Origin: CAYMSA01 sp964392965
GTDB taxonomy: Bacteria; Actinomycetota; Coriobacteriia; Anaerosomatales; Anaerosomataceae
Direction of reading: 5' to 3'
Assembly (NCBI GenBank): GCA_964392965.1
Contig: CAYMSA010000047.1
Coordinates: forward strand, 1-13,816
Length of the DNA: 13,816 nt
Each line of letters starts with the position of its first letter. Within the stretch, counting starts at the first letter, position 1. Positions 5,157 to 12,280 of this stretch are shown here, in pieces. The notes under the pieces were generated by a model that was given only the letters and a program-made list of their open reading frames with translations, did no database searches and was not told the DNA's origin. The translations under genes and the position numbers were made by a program.

Positions 5157-7991
5157 TGACGAACCCGCTCCTCCACGCTCGAGTACCGGCTTCAGGAAGC
5201 GGCCGGTGTACGACTCGGGGCAGGCGGCGACTTCCTCGGGTGTACCCGTCACAACGACCTCGCCGCCCCGGTCCCCGCCCTCGGGACCGAGGTCGATGAC
5301 CCAGTCGGCGCTCTTGATGACATCGAGGTCGTGTTCGATGACGAGCACGGTGTTCCCCGCGTCGACGAGCCGTTGCAGAACGTCGAGGAGCTGACGGACG
5401 TCGTCGAAGTGGAGTCCCGTCGTCGGTTCGTCGAGGATGTAGAACGTGCGCCCGGTCGAGCGCTTCTGAAGCTCGGATGCCAGCTTGACGCGCTGCGCCT
5501 CTCCGCCGGAGAGCGTCGTCGCCGGTTGGCCGAGCTTCACATAACCGAGACCCACGTCGTAGAGCGTCTGGAGCTTACGTCGGATGGGCTGGATGTTCTC
5601 GAAGAAGTGGAGCGCCTCCTCCACCGGCATGTCGAGGATGTCAGCAACCGTCTTGCCCTTGTAGGTGACCTGGAGCGTCTCGCGGTTGTAGCGAGCGCCC
5701 TTGCAGACCTCACACGGCACGTAGACGTCCGGGAGGAAGTGCATCTCGATCTTGATCTGCCCGTCACCCTTGCACGCCTCGCAGCGGCCGCCCCGGACGT
5801 TGAAGGAGAACCGTCCCGGCGCATAGCCGCGTGCTTTCGCCTCGTTGGTGGAGGCGAGCAGCGAACGCACGTCGTCCCAGATTCCGGTGTAGGTGGCGGG
5901 ATTGGATCGCGGCGTCCGCCCGATGGGACTCTGGTCGATGGTGATCGCCTTGTCGACCTCGGAGAGCCCTTCGATGCGATGGTGCTTGCCGGTGCGATGG
6001 CGGGTACGATAGACGGCGTTCGAGAGCGCCGGCGCAAGCGTGTCAGCGATGAGCGAGCTCTTGCCGGAACCGCTCACGCCCGTCACCACGACGAACATGC
6101 CGAGCGGGATCGCAACGTCGATGTCCTTGAGATTGTTCTCCCGCGCGCCACGGAGCGTGATGTGCCCGCGCTCGGCCGAGCGGCGGTGTTCGGGTACCGG
6201 AATCGTCACCTCACCCGCCAGGTACCGGCCGGTGAGCGAGTCCGGGCATGCGAGGATCTCCTCCGGCGTACCCACACACACGAGCTCGCCGCCGTGCTCT
6301 CCGGCGCCGGGCCCCATGTCGATCACGTAGTCCGCAGCGCGCATCGTCTCTTCATCGTGCTCGACGACGATGACCGTGTTGCCGAGGTCGCGCAGCCGCT
6401 GAAGGGTGTCTATGAGCCGCGCGTTGTCCCGCTGGTGCAGACCGATGGACGGCTCGTCGAGGATGTAGAGCACGCCCACGAGTCCGCTGCCGATCTGCGT
6501 CGCGAGCCGGATACGCTGCGCCTCCCCGCCCGAGAGCGTTGCCGTGGCCCGCTCCAGCGTGAGGTAGTCGAGGCCCACGTCCACGAGGAAGCGGAGGCGT
6601 GCGACGATCTCCTTCACGATTCGCCGGGCGATCGTCTCCTCGCGCGCCGTGAGCTCGACGCCCTCGAAGAACGCGAGCGAGTCCTTGGCAGAGAGCCGGG
6701 TCACCTCGTGGATGTTCTTCCCTCCGAACGTCACGGCGAGGATCTCCGGCTTGAGTCGCGTTCCCCCGCACTCGGCGCACGGGATGACCGCCATGTACTC
6801 CTCGAGCTTCTCCTTCGTCACGTCCGAATCGGTCTCGGCATGCCGGCGGGCCACGCTCGCCACGGCGCCCTCGTACTGTGTGTGCCAGAACGTCTCGCGG
6901 CCATCGCGCGTCACGTAGTCCAGACGGATGCGCTCCTTGCCCAGCCCGTGCAGAAAGGCGTGCCGGACGTCCTCGGACAGCTCGTTCCACGGCGTGTCGA
7001 TGCTCACGCCGAGGTGTTTCGCCACCGCCTCGACTAACTGCGGGTAGTAGTTCAGGTTCCCCGAGTAAGGCTTGATCGCACCCTCGGCGAGACTCCGGTC
7101 AGGATCCGGGACGAGCAGGTCCGGATCAACCTCGAGCCTGCTACCGAGACCGGAGCAGGCCGGGCAGGCCCCGTACGGCGCATTGAACGAGAAGTCGCGG
7201 GGCGCGAGCTCATCCATCGAGAACCCATGCTCCGGACACGCGAGCGCCTGCGAGTACTCGAGCTCGTCTCCGTCCACGACGGCCACGATGACCGACCCCT
7301 CCGCGAGGCGGAGAGCCATCTCGACGCTCTCGGCAAGGCGCGTGCGTATCGAGTCCTTCATGACAAGGCGGTCGAGTACGACCTCGATCGTGTGCTTGTA
7401 CTTCTTATCGAGGTCGATCTCCTCCTCGAGGCCTCGCACGGTACCATCCACCCGCACCCGCGTGAACCCCTCGGCGCGCAGGTCGGCGAGGAGCTTGCCG
7501 TACTCCCCCTTCCGGCCGCGCACGACGGGCGCAAGCACCTGGAACCGCGTCCCTTCCGGGAGCTCCAGGATCGCGTCCACGATCTGCTCGGGCGTCTGGC
7601 GCTCGATCCGACGCCCGCAGATCGGGCAGTGCGGAACACCCACACGGGCGAAGAGCAGACGGAGGTAGTCGTATATCTCGGTCACGGTTCCCACCGTCGA
7701 GCGCGGGTTCTTGCTCGTGGTCTTCTGGTCGATGGAGACTGCCGGCGAGAGGCCTTCGATGTGGTCGACGTCCGGCTTGTCCATCTGGCCAAGGAACTGC
7801 CGCGCGTAGGCCGAGAGCGACTCCACGTAGCGGCGCTGTCCCTCGGCGTAGATGGTGTCGAATGCGAGGGACGACTTCCCGGAACCCGAGAGGCCGGTGA
7901 CGACGACCAGTCTGTCGCGCGGGATCTCGAGGTCGATGTTCTTGAGGTTGTGTTCGCGTGCACCGCGAATGATGATGCGATCGAGGGACAT
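5145..7991 (-). CDS. uvrA: Excinuclease ABC subunit A
   Basis: UvrA is the dimeric ABC-type ATPase that finds DNA damage and loads UvrB. From the chosen start the protein is 948 residues, normal for the family. It carries two ATPase modules: Walker A GLSGSGKSS at residues 33-41 and GVSGSGKSS in the second half; signatures TLSGGEAQRIRLA and TLSGGEAQRVKLA; Walker B regions LYILDEPSIGLH and FYILDEPTTGLH. The C-terminal zinc module (CEACKGDG ... CEVCKGARYN) is intact. In the first zinc module the leading pair is C-P-E-H rather than C-x2-C, a conservative ligand change. I chose ATG 7991 because the family sequence begins there (MSLDRIIIRGAREHNLKNI) and AAGGA lies ten bases upstream. A GTG at 8030 would add 13 unconserved residues. 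A TACAAT box at 8062-8057 and an inverted repeat precede it. It is divergent from amt. Confidence 0.97.
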   Translation of the reverse strand: MSLDRIIIRGAREHNLKNIDLEIPRDRLVVVTGLSGSGKSSLAFDTIYAEGQRRYVESLSAYARQFLGQMDKPDVDHIEGLSPAVSIDQKTTSKNPRSTVGTVTEIYDYLRLLFARVGVPHCPICGRRIERQTPEQIVDAILELPEGTRFQVLAPVVRGRKGEYGKLLADLRAEGFTRVRVDGTVRGLEEEIDLDKKYKHTIEVVLDRLVMKDSIRTRLAESVEMALRLAEGSVIVAVVDGDELEYSQALACPEHGFSMDELAPRDFSFNAPYGACPACSGLGSRLEVDPDLLVPDPDRSLAEGAIKPYSGNLNYYPQLVEAVAKHLGVSIDTPWNELSEDVRHAFLHGLGKERIRLDYVTRDGRETFWHTQYEGAVASVARRHAETDSDVTKEKLEEYMAVIPCAECGGTRLKPEILAVTFGGKNIHEVTRLSAKDSLAFFEGVELTAREETIARRIVKEIVARLRFLVDVGLDYLTLERATATLSGGEAQRIRLATQIGSGLVGVLYILDEPSIGLHQRDNARLIDTLQRLRDLGNTVIVVEHDEETMRAADYVIDMGPGAGEHGGELVCVGTPEEILACPDSLTGRYLAGEVTIPVPEHRRSAERGHITLRGARENNLKDIDVAIPLGMFVVVTGVSGSGKSSLIADTLAPALSNAVYRTRHRTGKHHRIEGLSEVDKAITIDQSPIGRTPRSNPATYTGIWDDVRSLLASTNEAKARGYAPGRFSFNVRGGRCEACKGDGQIKIEMHFLPDVYVPCEVCKGARYNRETLQVTYKGKTVADILDMPVEEALHFFENIQPIRRKLQTLYDVGLGYVKLGQPATTLSGGEAQRVKLASELQKRSTGRTFYILDEPTTGLHFDDVRQLLDVLQRLVDAGNTVLVIEHDLDVIKSADWVIDLGPEGGDRGGEVVVTGTPEEVAACPESYTGRFLKPVLERGGAGSSDSR

Positions 7992-8028
7992 CGTGGGGGT
8001 GTCCTTCCCAGTGGAGAGGATGGTTCTC

Positions 8029-8048
8029 ACCGGAGCGTTCTCTCCGGT
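8029..8048. promoter_or_regulatory. Inverted repeat ACCGGAG-N6-CTCCGGT in the uvrA leader
   Basis: Two perfect 7-bp arms (8029-8035 and 8042-8048) are separated by six bases. The repeat lies directly after the transcription start expected from the TACAAT box at 8062-8057. It could be a repressor operator or a stem-loop at the very 5' end of the uvrA mRNA. It does not match the actinobacterial/Bacillus LexA box (CGAAC-N4-GTTCG). Confidence 0.45.
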
Positions 8049-8056
8049 AAACGTCC

Positions 8057-8062
8057 ATTGTA
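8057..8062 (-). promoter_or_regulatory. -10 box of the uvrA promoter
   Basis: TACAAT on the minus strand matches five of six consensus bases and is the best -10 in the divergent intergenic region. The expected start site is near 8050, giving a leader of about 60 bases before ATG 7991. No TTGACA-like -35 is evident at 16-18 bp (CGTCGC-type sequence), as often in high-GC actinobacteria. Confidence 0.5.
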
Positions 8063-8194
8063 CTACCCTGCCCGAGTACGCGACGGCGAGTGCGGCCCGC
8101 GATGTGTTGCCGACGCGCCACGCGGGACACCCGCGATCCGCTACCGCCCCGGCTCGACGCGGGCTGACCCTCCGTCAAAGTCGACCGCTAGTTC

Positions 8195-8232
8195 TTCACA
8201 CCCTCGACCCGTGCTCGAAACACTCCGGAAAC
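8195..8232 (+). promoter_or_regulatory. Candidate GlnR-type nitrogen-control box upstream of amt
   Basis: Four pentamers lie at exact 11-bp spacing: TTCAC (8195), GACCC (8206), GAAAC (8217) and GAAAC (8228). The actinobacterial GlnR consensus is GTnAC-n6-GAAAC-n6-GTnAC-n6-GAAAC; I count 14 of 18 defined positions matching. The last GAAAC ends ten bases before a possible -10 (TACGCT at 8243), which would suit an activator replacing the -35. The downstream genes (amt, glnB, glnD) are classic GlnR targets in Streptomyces and mycobacteria. Whether this organism has GlnR is not known from the window. Confidence 0.4.
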
Positions 8233-8242
8233 CTCACCCTCC

Positions 8243-8248
8243 TACGCT
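8243..8248 (+). promoter_or_regulatory. Possible -10 box for amt
   Basis: TACGCT fits TANNNT and lies 65 bases before the amt ATG. No -35 is recognisable; the matching position falls inside the candidate GlnR-like box. Weak as a motif alone; placed mainly by context. The rest of the 8031-8313 intergenic region, apart from the uvrA promoter and its repeat, shows nothing I can name. Confidence 0.3.
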
Positions 8249-8313
8249 CGATGTGTCATGGAGGACCACCGGCGACGGCGACCGGCGCAGGTGCTACGAA
8301 GGAGGAGGCGGCT

Positions 8314-9537
8314 ATGCCCGGACTCGATACAGGCGACACCGCATGGGTGCTCGCATCAACAGCTCTGGTGTTGTTCATGACGCCAGGTCTGGCAGCGTTT
8401 TACGGCGGCATGGTACGGCGCAAGAACGTGCTCTCGACCACGATGCACAGCTTCTTCGCGATGGGCACGGTGGGGGTGATCTGGGCGCTCATCGGGTACT
8501 CGCTCGCGTTCGGTGAGGGCAGCGGAGTACTCGCTCCGTTCATCGGCGGACTGGATCTTGTCGGGCTCGGCGCCGTGACCGGACTCGTGGGCACGATCCC
8601 GCAGAGCGTCTTCGCGATGTTCCAGGGCATGTTCGCCATCATCACGGTGGCCCTCATCACCGGTGCGATCGCCGAACGCATGAAGTTCGGGGCCTACGTC
8701 GTGTTCACGTCGGCCTGGGCGATCCTCGTGTACAGCCCGCTCGCGCACTGGGTGTGGCAGGCCGACGGCTGGCTGTTCAACCTGGGGGCCCTCGACTTCG
8801 CAGGCGGCACGGTCGTCCACATCTCCTCGGCCGCCGCAGCTCTCGCCGCCGCGCTGGTGCTCGGCAAACGCAAGGGACTCGACAGCGAGACGATGCGCCC
8901 CAACAACCTGCCGCTCACCGTCCTCGGCGCCGGCATCCTCTGGTTCGGCTGGTTCGGCTTCAACGCCGGTTCCGCGCTCGGCGCGAACGAACTCGCCGGG
9001 ACCGCCTTCCTCAACACCATGGTGGCCGCATCGGCAGCGATCATAGGCTGGGTCGTGACCGAGAAGCTCCACGCGGGCAAGCCCACCGTCCTCGGCGCCG
9101 CCTCCGGTGCGGTGGCAGGACTCGTCGTCATCACGCCTGCGGCCGGGTTCGTGGCACCCTGGGCGGCGATCCTCATGGGTCTCATCGGCGGAGCGCTCTG
9201 CTACTTCGGTCTCAGCCTCAAGAAGAGGTTCAAGTTCGATGACGCGCTGGACGTCGTGGGTATCCACGGTGTAGGCGGAACCACGGGCGCCATCCTCACA
9301 GGCGTCTTCGCGACGACCGCCGTGAACGCGGCAAGCAGCGGCCTCATCGACGGCAATCCCATGCAGGTGGTCGTGCAGATCGTCGCGATCGTCGCGGCCT
9401 GGCTCTTCTCCTTCATCCTCAGCATCATCATCCTCAAGGTCACCGAGAAGGTCATGGGACTACGGGTCGAAGAGGAAGCCGAGGTCACCGGTCTTGACCT
9501 GGCCCTGCACTCGGAAGAAGGCTATGCGGCTGACTGA
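8314..9537 (+). CDS. amt: Ammonium transporter (Amt family)
   Basis: A trimeric inner-membrane channel that brings in ammonium and is gated by PII. The 407-residue protein has the usual 11 membrane segments and the two pore histidines, His169 (in DFAGGTVVHI) and His318 (in DVVGIHGVGG), equivalent to E. coli AmtB His168 and His318. Other family marks are PGLAAFYGGMVRRKNVL near 24-40, GAIAERMKFGAY near 117-128, FGWFGFNAGSALG near 211-223, and a C-terminal tail ending LDLALHSEEGYAAD, the part that PII contacts. There is no cleaved signal sequence like that of E. coli AmtB. The ATG at 8314 has AAGGAGG (8299-8305) eight bases upstream; an in-frame ATG at 8251 lacks a ribosome-binding site and was not used. 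glnB follows after 82 bp and glnD after that. A GlnR-like box lies upstream. Confidence 0.97.
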   Translation: MPGLDTGDTAWVLASTALVLFMTPGLAAFYGGMVRRKNVLSTTMHSFFAMGTVGVIWALIGYSLAFGEGSGVLAPFIGGLDLVGLGAVTGLVGTIPQSVFAMFQGMFAIITVALITGAIAERMKFGAYVVFTSAWAILVYSPLAHWVWQADGWLFNLGALDFAGGTVVHISSAAAALAAALVLGKRKGLDSETMRPNNLPLTVLGAGILWFGWFGFNAGSALGANELAGTAFLNTMVAASAAIIGWVVTEKLHAGKPTVLGAASGAVAGLVVITPAAGFVAPWAAILMGLIGGALCYFGLSLKKRFKFDDALDVVGIHGVGGTTGAILTGVFATTAVNAASSGLIDGNPMQVVVQIVAIVAAWLFSFILSIIILKVTEKVMGLRVEEEAEVTGLDLALHSEEGYAAD

Positions 9538-9619
9538 GCGAGCGGACCACCCGATCCGACGCCTATCGGCACCGGACGAGACCCCGCAGCCATCCGACAC
9601 GACACAAGAAGGAGTGACC

Positions 9620-9958
9620 ATGAAGAAGATCGAGGCCATCATCAAGCCCCACAAGCTGGACGAGGTGAAGGAGGCCCTGCACGGGCTCGGCGTGGCGGGC
9701 ATGACAGCGTACGAGGTCAAGGGCTTCGGACGCCAGAAGGGCCACACGGAGATCTACCGCGGCGCCGAGTACACCGTCGACTTCGTGCCGAAGCTCAAGA
9801 TCGAAGTGGTTGTCACCGACGACCTCGCCACCGCCGTGGAGGAAGCGATCGTCGAGGCGGCCCGCTCGGGCAAGATCGGTGACGGCAAGGTGTTCACCTA
9901 CGACTGCGAAGCCGCTGTCCGGATCCGCACCGGCGAGCGCGGCACCGAAGCGCTGTAG
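9620..9958 (+). CDS. glnB: PII nitrogen regulatory protein (GlnB/GlnK)
   Basis: PII is a cytoplasmic trimer that senses ATP/ADP and 2-oxoglutarate and controls Amt, glutamine metabolism and transcription. The protein is 112 residues, the standard length. It begins MKKIEAIIKPHKLDEVK. The T-loop (GFGRQKGHTEIYRGAEYTVDF, residues 35-55) keeps Gln39 and Tyr51, the residue modified by GlnD. The B-loop GKIGDGKVF spans residues 84-92, and Arg101/Arg103 of the nucleotide site are present. ATG 9620 follows AAGGAG by five bases. Being linked to amt it corresponds to glnK in many genomes; sequence alone does not separate the two names. It sits between the channel it should block and the enzyme that should modify it. 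In several actinobacteria the modification at Tyr51 is adenylylation, not uridylylation; which applies here cannot be seen. Confidence 0.97.
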   Translation: MKKIEAIIKPHKLDEVKEALHGLGVAGMTAYEVKGFGRQKGHTEIYRGAEYTVDFVPKLKIEVVVTDDLATAVEEAIVEAARSGKIGDGKVFTYDCEAAVRIRTGERGTEAL

Positions 9959-9968
9959 GACTACTGCC

Positions 9969-12257
9969 ATGGTCCCCGGCCCGCTTACGACGTTCCTGCT
10001 CCAACGCCAGGAGCTCGTCGTCTCAGCGTCGCCGGGGACTGCGGCTGCCCGGGAGCTGTCGGACCTCACGGATGCCGCCGTCTCGGCACTTGCGGCCCCC
10101 GCGCTCGAACGGATGCGCACCCCGGCTGCCCTCTTCGCAACCGGTGGCTGGGGTGCGAGACGTCTCCTGCCCGCTTCCGATCTCGACCTGCTGGTCGTCA
10201 CGAGTGCCGACCAGCACGCCCTTGAACCGCTGGTGACCGCGCTCCTCTACCCGCTCTGGGACGCAGGGCTCGCCGTCGGACACCAGGTCCGCTCGCCGAG
10301 GGAGCATCTCGCGGCACTCGGCTCCGAGCTCGAGAGCCTCACCGGCTTCCTCACCGCCAGACCGATCGCGGGCGACCGACGGCTGGCCTCCCGCGTCTCC
10401 GCGGACGCGTTTCGGCGCATTCGACGGCGTGGTGTCGCAGGAGACGCCCTGTCCGCGATCATCGCACGCGAGCGCCCGGGCTCGCCCTACCTGCTCGAAC
10501 CGGAGCTCAAGAACGGCGCTGGCGGTCAGCGGGACCTCGACGAGCTCACCTGGACCGCTGCGCTTCTCTCCGGGGTGCATGCGCTCGATCCGCAACCGCT
10601 CGTCGGCCTCGGACTGCTCTCCCCGGCCGAGTATGACGCCCTCACCCGCGCCGCCGACGTCATCACCTCGGCCCGGTGGCGCCTCCAGGCACACGCGCCA
10701 CGCGCGACCAACACGCTCACGATAGAGAGCGCACACGACGCCTCGATCGACGCGGAGAACCTGCAGCACGCGCTCGCCACCGCCCACCACACGCTACTCG
10801 ACGTCCGCGATCGCGTCCACGGCGTCGAGCGGGCGTCCCTCGACAGAATCGCCCTGCCTGGACTGCTGGCCACGGCGCGGCGCGGGGAGACGTCGCTCGA
10901 CGACCTCGAACGCGCGGCATGGGACGGCGCCTTCGAGGACGCGCTGCCGGGCTTCCGGGAGCTCATGCTCCTGCGCCGACCCGGCCTCACGCACCGCTAC
11001 ACCGTGGGAGCACACTCCCTGCGCACGCTCGTCGCGCTCGGCGAGCCCGCTCCGGGTGTGATCGACACCGCGCTCGAGGGTCCGTACGCCCGAGAGCTCT
11101 GCGTGGCCGCCCTCACCCACGACATCGGGAAGCGAGCGCCCGGGGAAGGCCATGCGTCGCGCGGCGCTGTCGAGGCGCGCGGTGTCGCCCGGCGGCTCGG
11201 CCTCCTGCCCGCCGAGGCCGGCATCGTGGCCATGCTGGTAGCAGAACACCTGCTCCTCCCGCACGTCGCCACCACCGCGGACCTCGCCGACGAGGACGTC
11301 GTGCTCACGACGGCCGCCCGCATCGGCGATCAGGCGCTCGTCGCTCCGCTCTACCAGCTCGCGGTGGCGGACCTCCGGGCCACCGGGCCGGACGTCTGGA
11401 CCCCCTGGCGCACTGCACTCATGGGGGACCTCGCGAGCAAACTCGAGGCCGCGCTCTCGCCGGACGTCGACGGCGCGGGAATCGTCGCCTCCGCGGAGGA
11501 GACGCGCGCGGCCGCACTGCGCGTGGCCGCCTCCCGGGGCTCCTCCCGCACGGTCCTCGACTTCCTCGAGCGGGTGCCGCTCCGCTACCTCGCCACACGC
11601 GACCACTCGGCAGTGCTCCGTGACGCGGCTCTCGTCCGCGAGACGACGGCCCCGGGCGGTGCGCGGGAGGTGTCGTTCTCCGTGCGGCCCGGCCCGATCG
11701 CTGACACGCACGTGCTCGATATCGTCATGCGGGACCGGCCGGGCCTCTTCGCCGGCATCGCGGCCGCCATCGAGCTCAGCGGCCTCTCGGTTCTGGCCGC
11801 CGAGGCGTACACGAGCGCGAACGGTATCGCGCTCGACTCGTTCACGGTGACGACAGCGACACGCGCACCGGTGACCGGCGGCACGTGGAGCACGTTCGAG
11901 CACCAGCTCCACACCGCGCTGGTCGACCGTGAGCTGACCGCGACCCGTCTCCGGGAACGCCGCGCGTGCTACGACCGTGACCGGCTCAGGCCGAGAGCCG
12001 CCGACGTGCGCACCGGTCCGCACGAGAGCTTCGGCACGACGCTCACCGTGCGTGCCGACGACCGCACCGGGCTCCTCTACGACCTTACCCACGTGCTCGA
12101 GGAGGCGAGTCTCGACATCCGCCGGGCCGCGGTCGACACCGTTGCCCGCAGGGCCCGCGACACGTTCGTCGTGACCGACGCCACAGGGGAACCACCCGCG
12201 CCGGAGTGGCTCCGGGAGAACGTCGTCCCTCGTCTCGTGGCGGTCGCGAGCCGCTGA
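9969..12257 (+). CDS. glnD: PII nucleotidyltransferase / modification-removing enzyme GlnD
   Basis: GlnD attaches a nucleotide to PII under nitrogen limitation and removes it when glutamine is high. The 762-residue protein has all the domains in order. The nucleotidyltransferase domain has GGWG at 59-62 and SDLDLL at 70-75, with Asp71 and Asp73 as metal ligands. The linker motif EPELKNGAGGQRDLDEL follows. The HD hydrolase domain has HRYTVGAHSL with His349, and THDIGK with His384-Asp385. ACT domains are near 578-650 (LDIVMRDRPGLFAGI) and 688-757 (TLTVRADDRTGLLYDL). No catalytic residue looks lost. ATG 9969 has AGGA overlapping the glnB stop (TAGGA, 9956-9960) eight bases upstream, so glnB and glnD are translationally linked. 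Longer in-frame extension upstream would only read glnB out of frame. The gene ends 23 bp from convergent acs. Confidence 0.96.
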   Translation: MVPGPLTTFLLQRQELVVSASPGTAAARELSDLTDAAVSALAAPALERMRTPAALFATGGWGARRLLPASDLDLLVVTSADQHALEPLVTALLYPLWDAGLAVGHQVRSPREHLAALGSELESLTGFLTARPIAGDRRLASRVSADAFRRIRRRGVAGDALSAIIARERPGSPYLLEPELKNGAGGQRDLDELTWTAALLSGVHALDPQPLVGLGLLSPAEYDALTRAADVITSARWRLQAHAPRATNTLTIESAHDASIDAENLQHALATAHHTLLDVRDRVHGVERASLDRIALPGLLATARRGETSLDDLERAAWDGAFEDALPGFRELMLLRRPGLTHRYTVGAHSLRTLVALGEPAPGVIDTALEGPYARELCVAALTHDIGKRAPGEGHASRGAVEARGVARRLGLLPAEAGIVAMLVAEHLLLPHVATTADLADEDVVLTTAARIGDQALVAPLYQLAVADLRATGPDVWTPWRTALMGDLASKLEAALSPDVDGAGIVASAEETRAAALRVAASRGSSRTVLDFLERVPLRYLATRDHSAVLRDAALVRETTAPGGAREVSFSVRPGPIADTHVLDIVMRDRPGLFAGIAAAIELSGLSVLAAEAYTSANGIALDSFTVTTATRAPVTGGTWSTFEHQLHTALVDRELTATRLRERRACYDRDRLRPRAADVRTGPHESFGTTLTVRADDRTGLLYDLTHVLEEASLDIRRAAVDTVARRARDTFVVTDATGEPPAPEWLRENVVPRLVAVASR

Positions 12258-12280
12258 CGACCACCAGACCGCAACCGGCT
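12258..12280. other. 23-bp spacer between convergent glnD and acs
   Basis: Two operons meet tail to tail here with no stem-loop or T-run long enough to act as a terminator. Any terminator must lie inside a coding region, or transcripts overlap. Confidence 0.6.

Noticed and set aside
5331..7037. Long plus-strand open frame opposite uvrA (568 codons), and similar long frames opposite uvrC, acs and glnD
   Set aside because: High GC removes stop codons on the opposite strand. These frames have low-complexity Arg/Glu/Val-rich translations with no motif and overlap well-recognised genes.
7992..8030. Earlier GTG start for uvrA adding 13 residues
   Set aside because: The extra residues are not family-like, and the GTG overlaps the inverted repeat. 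ATG 7991 matches the conserved UvrA beginning.
8251..8313. Upstream in-frame ATG that would extend amt by 21 residues
   Set aside because: There is no ribosome-binding site before it, and the extension is Gly/Ala/Thr-rich and unlike Amt. AAGGAGG fits ATG 8314.
8031..8313. A riboswitch or small RNA gene in the uvrA-amt intergenic region
   Set aside because: I found no recognisable riboswitch core or strong extended pairing apart from the 7-bp repeat near uvrA; promoter elements explain what is visible.
9810..9968. Extended N-terminus of glnD reading back into glnB
   Set aside because: The stretch is glnB read out of frame; ATG 9969 has a ribosome-binding site and normal GlnD length.
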